A stretch of 64,000 nucleotides of DNA, from assembly GCF_050467285.1 (NCBI RefSeq), contig NZ_JBCMUN010000006.1:124001-188000 (forward strand). Reading direction: 5' to 3'. This DNA is from Paenibacillus_E oryzisoli_A (lineage in GTDB: Bacteria > Bacillota > Bacilli > Paenibacillales > NBRC-103111). The position numbers and the translations under genes were made by a program. Under the pieces are notes generated by a model. The model saw only the letters and a list, made by a program, of their open reading frames with translations, was not told the DNA's origin and did no database searches. Positions 41,653-50,576 of the stretch are shown here, one piece after another (the first letter of the stretch is position 1; each line of letters begins with the position of its first letter).

Positions 41653-43875
41653 ATGCGTATGAACATTGGGGTGTCTCGATACTTTACCAAGCTGCTGGCG
41701 ATCAGTATATTGCTGGGTGCGATTCCGGTTATTACGCTGGGGTTGCTTTCCTATGTCATCTCCTCCAATTCGATTAAAGAGAAAGTGATCCGTGGCAACG
41801 ATTTGATTTTGGCTCAGATTCATCTGCGAACGGAGAAAGAATTGAGTCTGGTCGATAAAATGATGAATCAATTAATGTACTCCACGCTGGTTGCCCAGAC
41901 GCTCAACAAAGCCGTGACCCAATACGACTTTCAGGCTGTGGGGCAAATTCAGCAGGAAATTTCTTTTATGCAGTCTTATGAGCTTGGCATCACAGATGTG
42001 GTGCTTGTCAATCTTCAAAAAAATTGGCTGATCAGCAGTGGCGGCCATTTTAACAGCTTTACGTACTATTCGGATCCAACGCTTTTCTCCCGCTACACGG
42101 ACACAGACCAGCAATTTAATCGGTATTACTTATCCGATCAATCGATTACGGTAGTCGAAAGGCTGCCCCTGCATTCCGCCAATCCGATTGCCTTGCTGCT
42201 CGTCGACATTTCGCTTGACGATCTCGACGCCATCCTTGCCAAAAATAAAGAGTTCGGCGAAATGTTCATTATGGACGAAGGTCGGAAATTTGTAGCCGGA
42301 ACGAGCTCGGATGAGCATTTGCATACGGCAATTGAATCCGTTGTGGCGCAATCAGCCAATCTGGAAAATGATAAGGCGCTTACCATTGACCTGAACGGCA
42401 AACCGTCGGTTATTATTCCTTACCGCTCGAGCTACAACAATTGGTTGTATTTATCGGTCATTTCATTGGACGACATTTCGATGGACTCCAGGGAAATTGG
42501 CCGGTACACGATTTATATTTGCACGGGAATTCTGATTCTCACCATCCTGGTGTCGCTCTACAGCTCAAGGGTGATTTACTCGCCGATAAAAAGATGGTAC
42601 TTCGCGCTCCGCGATTTAGTATCCGGCTCGGATAAAGGCAGTGAAATCGACATTATCAGCGGGAAATTGAAGTCTCTGCTTCACTTGCGGCAGCAAATGA
42701 GCGATCAATTGAAGCAGTTTTTCGCCACCAAGCTGCTATTAGGCGAGTGGCGCCGCAATGAAATCGAAGAGATGATGAGGAGCTACAATTACCCGACGAA
42801 CCTGAAGCAATACGTGGTGCTTGTATCCGAATTTGATACGCTGGAAGGTACCGGCTACACGGAGCATGATCGCTATCTGCTGATGTTTGCGGTCAGCAAT
42901 ATCGCAGGTGAAATTGTTCCGCCCCAGGAGCGCTTCGAGTCAGTGGTGATTAACCATTCGCAAGTGTTGATCATGGGCAGCGAGGGCAATGATGCTCAGG
43001 AGGCCCGGCTGCTCGCTTTTGAACGGGCGATGGACATCCAGAAAAAGGTAAGGCAGTTTTTGCGGCTGCCGCTCAGCATTGGGGTTAGCAAGGTGCATGC
43101 AGACTTGAAGGAAATACCCCAGGCTTATTTGGAAGGGCTGGAAGCTCTAAAATACAGAATTCGCTATGAGCAGGAATCGCTTCTTTTCTTCGACGAAGTT
43201 CAGCCGAATCGCGAACTGCCCCCGATCTTTCCCATGCAGTTGGAGAATGAGCTGATCGATTCCATTAAGCTGGTCAATGAGGATGAGATCAGGCAGAAGC
43301 TTAGTGGATTTCTTCAGGAAATTTACAAGAATGCGGCCGACCATCGGGATTACCAGATCTTTGTGGCGAGGCTTCTGACCGACCTGCTGCGTCTTCATCA
43401 GGAAATCGGCGGCGTCATGCCCTATGACGGAACCGTATCGTTATTTGAAAGGCTGTTCGAAATTAAAACGATGCCAGAAATCGAGAGTTGGTTTATGCAG
43501 ATGCTAATTGGGCCGGTCGTCAAGTTGATTAGCGAGCAAAAAGACAAGGCGTATCACCGCATATCTAAGGAAGTCTGTGCGATGATCAACAACGAGGCTG
43601 AAACCAATCTTACCTTGGAAGTGTGCGCAGAACGGTTAAACTATCATCCCGTCTATGTCAGCCGTGTGTTTCGACAGGAAATGGGCATTAATTTCGGCGA
43701 GTATCTGGCTAAGGTCCGACTCGGCATCGCCAAACGATGGCTGCGGGAAACGGATATGACGATCAACGAGATCGCACAGAAACTGCATTACAGCAATTCC
43801 GGCAACTTTATTCGATCATTCAAAAGTTCGGAGAACATCACGCCTGGCAAATATCGAGATCAGACGAAGGATTAA
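41653..43875 (+). CDS. Membrane-bound AraC-family regulator with extracellular sensor
   Basis: 740 residues. Membrane helices near residues 14-36 and 283-303 frame an extracytoplasmic sensor domain (Cache-like). The cytoplasmic part has a 'RLPLSIGVSKVHADLKEIPQAYLEGLEAL' region as found in one-component regulators of this class, and ends in an AraC double helix-turn-helix (LTLEVCAERLNYHPVYVSRVFR; 'INEIAQKLHYSNSGNFIRSFK'). Such proteins sense an extracellular saccharide and activate neighbouring transport and hydrolase genes directly. The position right after the transporter genes fits control of this locus. Confidence 0.85.
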   Translation: MRMNIGVSRYFTKLLAISILLGAIPVITLGLLSYVISSNSIKEKVIRGNDLILAQIHLRTEKELSLVDKMMNQLMYSTLVAQTLNKAVTQYDFQAVGQIQQEISFMQSYELGITDVVLVNLQKNWLISSGGHFNSFTYYSDPTLFSRYTDTDQQFNRYYLSDQSITVVERLPLHSANPIALLLVDISLDDLDAILAKNKEFGEMFIMDEGRKFVAGTSSDEHLHTAIESVVAQSANLENDKALTIDLNGKPSVIIPYRSSYNNWLYLSVISLDDISMDSREIGRYTIYICTGILILTILVSLYSSRVIYSPIKRWYFALRDLVSGSDKGSEIDIISGKLKSLLHLRQQMSDQLKQFFATKLLLGEWRRNEIEEMMRSYNYPTNLKQYVVLVSEFDTLEGTGYTEHDRYLLMFAVSNIAGEIVPPQERFESVVINHSQVLIMGSEGNDAQEARLLAFERAMDIQKKVRQFLRLPLSIGVSKVHADLKEIPQAYLEGLEALKYRIRYEQESLLFFDEVQPNRELPPIFPMQLENELIDSIKLVNEDEIRQKLSGFLQEIYKNAADHRDYQIFVARLLTDLLRLHQEIGGVMPYDGTVSLFERLFEIKTMPEIESWFMQMLIGPVVKLISEQKDKAYHRISKEVCAMINNEAETNLTLEVCAERLNYHPVYVSRVFRQEMGINFGEYLAKVRLGIAKRWLRETDMTINEIAQKLHYSNSGNFIRSFKSSENITPGKYRDQTKD

Positions 43876-43901
43876 ATTTGCCGCAGGAGGAGGAGCAGCA
43901 T

Positions 43902-44534
43902 TTGGATAAATTGTTCGTGTTAGGGGACAGCATATCCATGGATTACGGGGTTTATTTGGAGCAAATGCTGGAAGGCAGCATGATGTACGATCGTAAGAAA
44001 GATCGGTATGCAATTAACGAAAACCAGGATCTCCCGGACGCGATGAGAGGGGCGAACGGCGGGGATAGCGGCATGGTTCTTCAATATTTATCCTATCTCG
44101 TGTCTAACCACCTGTTCGATCATGACATCTTGCTGCTCAATTGCGGGCTGCACGATATCAAACGGAATGCGTTGACGGGCGAGCTGCAGGTGCCGTTGGA
44201 GCAATATTTAGCCAATTTACAGGCGGTTCTACGACTAATTCAACCGTTGGAAGTCAGAATCGTTTGGGTGAGGACCACGCCTGTCGATGATGCTATTCAT
44301 GAGGAACAGATAAAGAAATTTGTACGGTTCAATCAGGACGTCATGAACTATAACGAAGCTGCCGATCGGATCATGGGCGCGGCTGGTGTTATGTCCATCG
44401 ATTTGTATGGTTTTACGCAAAGGCTAGGGGACGGCAAGACGTTGTTCTGCGATCATGTCCATTACGTCGAGCAGATTCGAAGGCAGCAGGCTGCGTTCAT
44501 TGCCGGCTGCTTGCACAGCAAGTACCTCTCATAA
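43902..44534 (+). CDS. SGNH/GDSL hydrolase (probable carbohydrate esterase)
   Basis: 210 residues, cytoplasmic by lack of signal. The SGNH blocks are visible: LFVLGDSIS with the nucleophile Ser (block I), 'LLNCGLHDIKRN' with the Asn/Gly region (blocks II-III), and 'FCDHVHYVEQIRRQ' with the Asp-x-x-His dyad (block V). It begins with a TTG behind GGAGGAGGAG, 26 bases after the regulator's stop; the upstream frame overlaps that gene. In a pectin-like locus it may remove acetyl groups from imported oligosaccharides, an inference from context. Confidence 0.8.
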   Translation: MDKLFVLGDSISMDYGVYLEQMLEGSMMYDRKKDRYAINENQDLPDAMRGANGGDSGMVLQYLSYLVSNHLFDHDILLLNCGLHDIKRNALTGELQVPLEQYLANLQAVLRLIQPLEVRIVWVRTTPVDDAIHEEQIKKFVRFNQDVMNYNEAADRIMGAAGVMSIDLYGFTQRLGDGKTLFCDHVHYVEQIRRQQAAFIAGCLHSKYLS

Positions 44535-44554
44535 ATAAGGATAACCCTCTCTTC

Positions 44555-45430
44555 TCACGTCACAAATCTCAACGCGCCATACGGTATTTCAGTGACGCCC
44601 TCGCGAAAATCACTCGGAGACATGCCGGCCATCTGGCGGAACACCTTGCCGAAGTAGCTGCTGTTGTCGAAACCGGTTTGCTCCGCGATCACGGTAACCG
44701 GGAGCGAGGTGTGCCGCAGCAGCCGGGCCGCCTCCTCAATGCGCAGCTGGCGCACATACTGCATAGGCGTAATGCCGATGGATTTATGGAACATTTTACA
44801 AAAATGATGCTTCGACATCCCCGCAGCCAGTGCGGCTTGATCTAATCCAAGCGGCATGCGATAGTGCTGCTCCAGCCATGCTTTGGCATGTCGAAGCTTC
44901 TCCGGGATTTCGCGCTGCTCCGCCCCCTTGCCTTCCGTTTCTCTCAGCATGGCCAGCATCCATTCATACAGGCGCACGGATACCTCATAGCGATCGCGAA
45001 GCCGGTTGGAAGCCGCATCTTCATAAAGCTTGTGCAGCAGCCGAATCGGCTCCGAGTCTGGATGGATCGCCCCCACGGGACCGTAGTGTCGGAGATAGCG
45101 CGACCATATCTGCTCGGCATCATGCCCGCTTAAGCGAAGCCAGATATGCTCCCAGGGCTTGTCTTGGTCAGGCTCATACCAGTAGCGGTGATCAGACGGA
45201 ATCTGCACAAAAAAGCCATGGTGCATCGGCACGGTGTACCTTGTCCCTCCCACGGTAAGCTGCCCCTCGCCTGCCAGTGTGTATTGAAAGATAAAGCCGA
45301 CGCCCGGGCGATTGGTGCCGTCCCACTCATAATCGGTGCCTGCGATACGATGGAAGCCGGTTGATTCAATGCGATATAACGGAGCAGGGGTGTCATCGGT
45401 ATACAGGAAGCCAAACGAGCCCTCAATCAT
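44555..45430 (-). CDS. AraC-family regulator, probable controller of the GH36 gene
   Basis: 291 residues with a cupin-type sensor ('GVGFIFQYTLAGEGQLTVGG', 'MHHGFFVQIPSDHRYWY') and the AraC DNA-binding half (LDQAALAAGMSKHHFCKMFH; 'VTVIAEQTGFDNSSYFGKVFRQ', GMSPSDFREG). It is convergent with the SGNH gene and divergent from the GH36 alpha-galactosidase gene, 116 bases apart, so it likely regulates that gene in response to a galactoside. The start is uncertain because the AAAGGA lies about 15 bases upstream. Confidence 0.85.
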   Translation of the reverse strand: MIEGSFGFLYTDDTPAPLYRIESTGFHRIAGTDYEWDGTNRPGVGFIFQYTLAGEGQLTVGGTRYTVPMHHGFFVQIPSDHRYWYEPDQDKPWEHIWLRLSGHDAEQIWSRYLRHYGPVGAIHPDSEPIRLLHKLYEDAASNRLRDRYEVSVRLYEWMLAMLRETEGKGAEQREIPEKLRHAKAWLEQHYRMPLGLDQAALAAGMSKHHFCKMFHKSIGITPMQYVRQLRIEEAARLLRHTSLPVTVIAEQTGFDNSSYFGKVFRQMAGMSPSDFREGVTEIPYGALRFVT

Positions 45431-45546
45431 CACAATATTTTACTATCCTTTCGCGATAAAATACGATTTCGCCTTTGCTGGAAGCAATATATCATTACCC
45501 TATGAGGAAATAGTAGCACATTAAAATGCGATTGGGGAGTGAGAAT

Positions 45547-47592
45547 ATGCTTCGGTACAAGGATTGTTACGCGGCATTTGAGCAAGATCGGCTCGTGGCG
45601 GGGAATGAAAGAATTGAGCGTGTATGGGAGATTCATAGCAGTACGCTGGTAACGAAGTCGCTCAAGGACAAAGCGACAGGGGAAGAATGGATTGCGCAGG
45701 GGGCTGATTTGACGGCCTATCGACTCCCGCTTCTGTCGTATGAAGAGGCTGTTCATGTGTCGCTTCAAGCGGTGGAGGACGATGACCTCGGCGTCGGGGC
45801 CAAGCATTGGAAGGTCTCGGTGGAGCTAAGAACGAATACCCATGCCATACGGTTTGAAGTACGGCTGTACCCGAGCGCATCTTTCCTCCGGCAAGAAATG
45901 TGGGTGAAGCGCATAGCCGCAAGCAGCGTTGGGTCAGAGGCGTCTGTATTCGCCGCCGACAGCTCTAATCTGCAATTGGAGGATTATACGGAGGAACAGG
46001 TGGAAGCTGGGCACGATTACATCGACGCGCTGGCGTTGAGACCTGTGCACTGCCGGTGGCAGTGCATCCAGTTGAAAGATGTGACGGACAGTCACAATAA
46101 TCTGGTCAGCCGCGACACGGGCTTGTTGTATAAGAACGAGCGAATTGCGCTGACCGGCAGTATCTTGGCGTTCAGTCAACAACTTACGTCAAGAGGGCTG
46201 CTGGTGCTGAAAGAAGGGCCGACCGCATTCGGTCATCTCCATCGGTCAGGCGGGGATTTTCGTTTTGAAGGCAATCGCTTGTTTGTGGACGGTTCAGGCT
46301 TAGATGCTGCGGATGGCGAGGATGGCGATGAGCTTCCGGCCTACGGCGTGACGGTCGGCGTCTATGATGGAACGGAGCTCGGCTTGCGGACGCTGCTGCA
46401 TGCGTATCATCGGAGCATTCGCACCTATGTGGCACAGCGTGATGCTTATGTCATGAGCAATACGTGGGGGGATCGTTCCCGTGACGGCCGGGTGAATGAA
46501 GCTTTTATCTTGGAGGAGCTGCCGGCAGCCGCTGAACTGGGCGTGACCGTATATCAGATTGATGACGGATGGCAGCAAGGGACGACGGCGAATTCGATCG
46601 TGCAGGGGGGCACCTGGGGCGATTATTACAGTCAATCCGACCAATTCTGGGAGGTGCACCCGGAGCGGTTTCCGCGCGGGCTGAAGCCCGTTATGACGAA
46701 AGCGAAGGAGCTGGGCATGGAATTGGGGCTCTGGTTTTCACCGGATTCCAGTCACGATTTTAGATATTGGGAAAAGGATGCGGATACGCTAATCGGTTTT
46801 TATCAGCGGGAGGGGATCCGCCATTTCAAACTTGACGGCATTCGCCTTGCTTCCAAGTTAGGGGAAGTGAGGCTGTGCCGGATGATGGAGAAGGTGATTA
46901 GGGCCACGCAGGGGCAAGTCGTGTTTAACCAGGATACGACGGCTCAGGTGAGGCTCGGGTATTTCGGGAAGACGCAGTACGGCAACTTATTTCTCGAAAA
47001 TCGGTATACAGATTGGAGCAATTATTATCCTCATTATACGCTGCGTAATCTATGGCAGCTCTCACCCTATGTATCCGCGGCAAAGCTTCAGATTGAATTC
47101 CTGAATGTCGCCCGAAATCCGATGAATTATGCGCAGGATCCTTTGGCACCGTCTGCCGTGGGCATTGAGTTTGCTTTTGCGCTGACGATGTTTGCAAGCC
47201 CACTGGCATGGATGGAAGTAACCGGGCTGGCACAGGCGGATGGCGAGAAGCTGAAAGGGCTCATTCATGCGTACAAGCCGCATCAGCAGGCCATTCAAGG
47301 CGGACATGTACTCCCGATAGGCGAGGAGCCGGACGGTACGTCATGGACGGGATTCCAATCGATCTCGGGGAATGGAATAGGGTATGTAATCGTGCTGCGC
47401 GAGTGGAATGATCGGGAGGAGGCGCGATTTGCGCTTTGGGGGAACGACGGCGTGCAACTGCCGAATCGTTTGGAGCTTATAGCAGCGTCATCGAAGCTTG
47501 CCGAAGTGCCGGAGGCTGAGCTGTCTTCCGGAGAATTGCGCGTGAAACTGACGGCGCCGCATACGTTTGCGCTGTACCGCTATTTTTTCTGA
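45547..47592 (+). CDS. Alpha-galactosidase-like glycoside hydrolase, family 36 (clan D)
   Basis: 681 residues, no signal peptide. An N-terminal beta-supersandwich leads into the barrel: 'SNTWGDRSRDGRVNEAFILEELPAAAELGV', YQIDDGWQQGTT, 'HPERFPRGLKPV', 'GLWFSPDSSHDF', the nucleophile in HFKLDGIRL, and NRYTDWSNYYPHYTLRNLW with the acid/base region. Clan-D enzymes cleave alpha-galactosides or alpha-N-acetylgalactosaminides; GH36 is the best family match. GGGGAG lies 8 bases before the ATG at 45547. A divergent AraC gene probably controls it; together with GH28 and the ABC transporter it belongs to a plant-polysaccharide locus. Confidence 0.85.
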   Translation: MLRYKDCYAAFEQDRLVAGNERIERVWEIHSSTLVTKSLKDKATGEEWIAQGADLTAYRLPLLSYEEAVHVSLQAVEDDDLGVGAKHWKVSVELRTNTHAIRFEVRLYPSASFLRQEMWVKRIAASSVGSEASVFAADSSNLQLEDYTEEQVEAGHDYIDALALRPVHCRWQCIQLKDVTDSHNNLVSRDTGLLYKNERIALTGSILAFSQQLTSRGLLVLKEGPTAFGHLHRSGGDFRFEGNRLFVDGSGLDAADGEDGDELPAYGVTVGVYDGTELGLRTLLHAYHRSIRTYVAQRDAYVMSNTWGDRSRDGRVNEAFILEELPAAAELGVTVYQIDDGWQQGTTANSIVQGGTWGDYYSQSDQFWEVHPERFPRGLKPVMTKAKELGMELGLWFSPDSSHDFRYWEKDADTLIGFYQREGIRHFKLDGIRLASKLGEVRLCRMMEKVIRATQGQVVFNQDTTAQVRLGYFGKTQYGNLFLENRYTDWSNYYPHYTLRNLWQLSPYVSAAKLQIEFLNVARNPMNYAQDPLAPSAVGIEFAFALTMFASPLAWMEVTGLAQADGEKLKGLIHAYKPHQQAIQGGHVLPIGEEPDGTSWTGFQSISGNGIGYVIVLREWNDREEARFALWGNDGVQLPNRLELIAASSKLAEVPEAELSSGELRVKLTAPHTFALYRYFF

Positions 47593-47650
47593 CGAAAGAC
47601 ATGTACTTCCCGACTTAGAATAAGCGGGCAGCGGCTTGGTGACCCTAGCT

Positions 47651-47723
47651 TAGGCTGATTTTTCATCCCTTGGATAAAAGTTAGAAATCAGGAAAATCTA
47701 AGCCTATCGTCCTTCCGGGACGA
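47651..47723 (+). promoter_or_regulatory. Two hairpins in the leader of the CAP-domain gene
   Basis: A large hairpin (TAGGCT...AGCCTA with inner GATTTTTC/GAAAATC, 47651-47706) is followed by TCGTCC-TTCC-GGGACGA (47707-47723), ending just before the start region. This is structured leader RNA, but the sequence does not match the c-di-AMP riboswitch that often controls cell-wall hydrolases; class unknown. Confidence 0.4.
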
Positions 47724-47746
47724 AGATGCTGATGACGGGAAGTGAC

Positions 47747-48532
47747 ATGACACACATGCAATTCGGCAGAAAAAGGATGATCTGGATCGCACTTTTTTGT
47801 GTGATTTTGTTTAGCAGCGCCGCTTCGACCGCATTTGCGTACGGCAAGGGAGCCAAAGGCCCGGATGTGTTCGCAGTGCAAGGGATGCTGAAATCTTTGG
47901 GCTACTACTCCGGCCCGATCACCGGTTATTACGGCAATCAAACAGCCGCGGGGGTGAAAGCTTTCCAAAGCCGCTACGGGCTTCCGATCACAGGCAATGT
48001 CGACGATCAGACGCTGCAATCGATTCTCTGGGCATACGGTAATTTGAAAATACCGAAAAAGCCTGCGCCGACACCGACGCCAAGCCCTGCGCCATCCGAG
48101 CCGAGTCCGACGCCGACACCATCGCCGCAGGCACCTTCGACGTCAGGGCTTACTGTAGAAGAGCAGCAGATGCTCGATCTGGTCAATCAGGAGCGGGCGA
48201 AAGCGGGCTTGCCGGCATTGGTCGCCGACATGGCTTTGACGAAAACAGCTAGAATCAAGAGCCAGGACATGGTCGACAACAATTATTTCTCCCATGACTC
48301 GCCAACGTACGGTTCTCCGTTCGATATGATGGAGAAATTCGGCATCACGTACAATGCGGCCGGCGAAAATATCGCCTGTAATCAATCCGTTCAAGCGGCG
48401 CATGAGGCGCTGATGAACTCGCCGGGGCATAGGGCGAACATTCTAAGCAAGGACTATACGCACATCGGCATCGGCATTGTGAATGGCGGCCCGTGCGGCA
48501 AGATGTTTACGCAGCAGTTTATTGGCAAGTAA
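47747..48532 (+). CDS. Secreted protein with peptidoglycan-binding and CAP (YkwD/SCP) domains
   Basis: About 261 residues. A signal peptide (KRMIWIALFCVILFSSAAST, cleavage near AFA-YG) is followed by a PG_binding_1 domain ('VFAVQGMLKSLGYYSGPITGYYG', 'VKAFQSRYGLPITGNVDDQTL'), a P/T/S-rich linker and a bacterial CAP domain with 'MLDLVNQERAKAGLPALVAD', the His in NNYFSHDSP, and 'GENIACNQ...MNSPGHRANILSKDYTHIGIG'. Related Bacillales proteins (YkwD, SafA-associated) occur in the cell wall or spore cortex/coat; the CAP domain's function is not settled. The start could also be the ATG at 47726. Confidence 0.88.
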   Translation: MTHMQFGRKRMIWIALFCVILFSSAASTAFAYGKGAKGPDVFAVQGMLKSLGYYSGPITGYYGNQTAAGVKAFQSRYGLPITGNVDDQTLQSILWAYGNLKIPKKPAPTPTPSPAPSEPSPTPTPSPQAPSTSGLTVEEQQMLDLVNQERAKAGLPALVADMALTKTARIKSQDMVDNNYFSHDSPTYGSPFDMMEKFGITYNAAGENIACNQSVQAAHEALMNSPGHRANILSKDYTHIGIGIVNGGPCGKMFTQQFIGK

Positions 48533-48545
48533 ATGCAGAACAAGC

Positions 48546-48589
48546 AAACAACCTCCAACTCGCCGGGTCAGGCGGGATGGAGGTTGTTT
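48546..48589. terminator. Bidirectional hairpin terminator
   Basis: Arms AAACAACCTCCA-x2-TCGCC and GGCG-x3-TGGAGGTTGTTT between the CAP gene and the convergent TrpD-like gene. Confidence 0.8.
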
Positions 48590-48605
48590 CATTTAACACA
48601 ATGCC

Positions 48606-49637
48606 TTACGTCGCCGACACCGGCTTGATCGCTTCCGACCACTGCGTGAACTTCTGCAGTGCCGTGCCTTGCTCAATGGCGTGGCGCGCCATGTAGATGC
48701 CTTCCTCAATGGATCCGGCGGCTCCCGCCACCCAGAGGCGCACGCCGCTGTTCAGCAACACCATGTTCAGGAACGGAAGCTCGGCTTCGCCGCGCAGCAC
48801 CGCAAGCGCCGTTTCGGCTTGCAACTGTGCTGTCCACTCGACCTCAGGCACTTCGACCTGAAGCTCATAAATTTCAGGATCGATAATGAACAGCTCGCTG
48901 ACGCCGTCCTTGATCAGAAACGTGCGGGTACGCTTGTCGACGCCGAGATCCTCGGAGCCTTCCATCCCCTGCACGACGATGCCGTTCGTCACGCCGAGGT
49001 CGATGAGCAGGTTCGTGATCTTCTCGAACACGGTCCCGTGGAACACGCCTACCGCCATATAGGGTGCTTCGGTAAAACGAAGCAGCTTCTCCGCCGTGTT
49101 GAATACGGTGCGCAGCCCGAGCTCCTGGCGCAGCTGACGCAGCTCGCCAAGCGGCGCGCACCAGCTTTCTGTCGGTGTGAAGAGGAAACCCGTCCGCGCA
49201 GCCGCCGACGTCAGCGCCTCGCGCGACGCCTGCAGCGCCTGGACGCCGAGCGCCTCCAGCACGTCAGGCAGCGTGATGCCCCATTTCGGGGGCATCGATG
49301 CGCTGCCGTGCAGCGTCGTCGGCACACCGCAGGCGGCCAGCACGAACGCGGTCGGCAGCGTCGCGATAAACGTGCGCGCGCGGCCGTCGTACGGCCCGGC
49401 GCAGTCGAGGCTGCCGGCGATCGGATGCGACGTGATGCGCTTCCGCAGGGCGTGTATGAACGCTTTGAGCTCATCCGGCGATTCCATTTTGATCCGCTCC
49501 GCGACGAGGAAAGCACCCATCTGTGCTTGCGTAGCGCCGCCGGTCAGGATCAGCTCAGCCGCTTGCGCAGCTTCATCATAAGTAAGGTCTCGAGCTCCGC
49601 GTTTGCCGCGGCCCACTTCTTTTAATAAGGAAATCAT
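48606..49637 (-). CDS. Anthranilate phosphoribosyltransferase-like protein (TrpD2/YbiB type)
   Basis: 343 residues with the TrpD nucleoside-phosphorylase fold: the N-terminal helical 'LTYDEAAQAAELILTGGATQAQMGAFLVAERIK' block, 'DCAGPYDGRARTFIATLPTAFVLAACG', 'HGSASMPPKWG', and 'FNTAEKLLRF'. The canonical PRPP loop GTGGD is replaced by AGPYDG, and the GNR/KHGN motif is HGSAS, as in TrpD2-type proteins that bind nucleic acids and do not act in tryptophan synthesis. It overlaps the ANTAR regulator gene by 4 bases and lies opposite the nitrate assimilation genes, so a part in that system is plausible. GGGGGA lies ahead of the ATG. Confidence 0.8.
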   Translation of the reverse strand: MISLLKEVGRGKRGARDLTYDEAAQAAELILTGGATQAQMGAFLVAERIKMESPDELKAFIHALRKRITSHPIAGSLDCAGPYDGRARTFIATLPTAFVLAACGVPTTLHGSASMPPKWGITLPDVLEALGVQALQASREALTSAAARTGFLFTPTESWCAPLGELRQLRQELGLRTVFNTAEKLLRFTEAPYMAVGVFHGTVFEKITNLLIDLGVTNGIVVQGMEGSEDLGVDKRTRTFLIKDGVSELFIIDPEIYELQVEVPEVEWTAQLQAETALAVLRGEAELPFLNMVLLNSGVRLWVAGAAGSIEEGIYMARHAIEQGTALQKFTQWSEAIKPVSAT

Positions 49638-50284
49638 CGTTTGCGTCCCCCTTGATTTTGATCTTGCAGCAGTTGATACACCTTCACAATGGAGGTTGCG
49701 ACGTCTACCAGTCGTTTGCGTTCATTCATGGCTTGCTTGCGCAGGAAATCGTAAGCTTCCGCTTCGGATATTTTTTTGATTTCGCATAAAATCCGCTTCG
49801 CCTGATCGACCCATTTGCGCTCCTCGAGCTTGGAAAGTAACTGCTCGCGTTCCTGCTGCCATTCGGTTCTCTGAAAAAAATGATTGACGCCCAGCAGCAA
49901 CGCGCAGTGAATTTCCAACGCGCTCATGGAGGGGCCGAGCAAGCCGTCGATGCCGTTATCGATTTTACATTCATTAGAAGGAAACGTATGCGGGTCGCAC
50001 CACCAGAACAGCGGCAGACTGCGCAGCGTGTGCAGACGGGTGCGCCAAGGCGCAACCTGATCAGGACTTACCACTAATAATACAGCATCAATCTTGGGCA
50101 TGTTAAATGAAATTTCTCTCATGGACGTCCCGGCGTAGACGCGGAAGCCCAAATCCTTTAAGGTTTCTTCTGGTAAGAACGGAGGGCCCTCCGCAATTTG
50201 CCGCTCCCCGATAGACGTTAGCTCAGAGGAGGTAGCTGAGCGTTTCTCTTTTAACTCATCGACAACGATAAAAGATTGTAACAT
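49634..50284 (-). CDS. ANTAR-domain RNA-binding antiterminator (NasT/NasR-like)
   Basis: 216 residues. The N-terminal ~130 residues look like a degenerate receiver or pseudo-receiver domain ('MPKIDAVLLVVSPDQVAPWRTRLHTL'); the C-terminal ~60 residues are an ANTAR three-helix RNA-binding domain ('LEERKWVDQAKRILCEIKKISEAEAYDFLRKQAMNERKRL' pattern), preceded by a coiled-coil helix. ANTAR proteins bind pairs of hexaloop hairpins in leaders and prevent termination. Such a leader stands directly opposite, upstream of the nitrate transporter gene (50485-50622), so this is very probably its regulator, responding to nitrate or nitrite. GGAGGG lies 8 bases before the ATG. Confidence 0.85.
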   Translation of the reverse strand: MLQSFIVVDELKEKRSATSSELTSIGERQIAEGPPFLPEETLKDLGFRVYAGTSMREISFNMPKIDAVLLVVSPDQVAPWRTRLHTLRSLPLFWWCDPHTFPSNECKIDNGIDGLLGPSMSALEIHCALLLGVNHFFQRTEWQQEREQLLSKLEERKWVDQAKRILCEIKKISEAEAYDFLRKQAMNERKRLVDVATSIVKVYQLLQDQNQGGRKR

Positions 50285-50434
50285 GAAAGACTCCCTCCTG
50301 TAATTAGTAGGCCAAATGATGTTAAGTTAATGTCAGGTATTTACTTAAAAATGGATGTGAATGTATGAAAATAATATAGCATAGCCGTCTAAAAGTTGTC
50401 GATATGAAGTTTTCAGGATTTTTCAGAAAATTTA

Positions 50435-50451
50435 TGTCAAGTTTATTGACA
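50435..50451 (+). promoter_or_regulatory. GlnR/TnrA box upstream of the nitrate transporter gene
   Basis: TGTCA-N7-TGACA matches the consensus TGTNA-N7-TNACA exactly. It overlaps the -35 hexamer (50446-50451), a position expected for repression by GlnR under nitrogen excess; an activator role cannot be excluded. Confidence 0.75.
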
Positions 50452-50474
50452 CATGAAAAATCACATCGTATAAT
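50446..50474 (+). promoter_or_regulatory. Consensus sigma-A promoter of the nitrate assimilation operon
   Basis: TTGACA (50446-50451), 17-base spacer, TATAAT (50469-50474): a perfect consensus. Transcription should begin near 50481, immediately before the first hexaloop hairpin. Confidence 0.9.
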
Positions 50475-50484
50475 CAGGGTAACA

Positions 50485-50576
50485 AACGGCACAATGACGT
50501 GGCGTTGAAGATGACAAATGAAAATTAAACCTAACATGCTGTTCACGAGGACGTGGCAGCAGTGGCAATGAGGCCG
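50485..50576 (+). promoter_or_regulatory. ANTAR target: tandem hexaloop RNA hairpins in the leader
   Basis: Hairpin P1 (50485-50506) has arms AACGGCAC/GTGGCGTT (one G-G mismatch), a C-G closing pair and the hexaloop AATGAC. Hairpin P2 (50563-50576) has arms TGGC/GCCG, a C-G closing pair and the hexaloop AATGAG. Both loops have A at position 1 and G at position 4, as ANTAR targets require. The 3' arm of P2 overlaps the 5' arm of the terminator at 50571, so P2 and the terminator exclude each other. The linker (about 56 bases, with its own GCTG..CAGC hairpin at 50538-50560) is longer than usual. Confidence 0.7.

Noticed and set aside
47608..47725. c-di-AMP (ydaO-type) riboswitch upstream of the CAP-domain gene
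   Set aside because: The leader folds, but the conserved core motifs of that riboswitch are not found.
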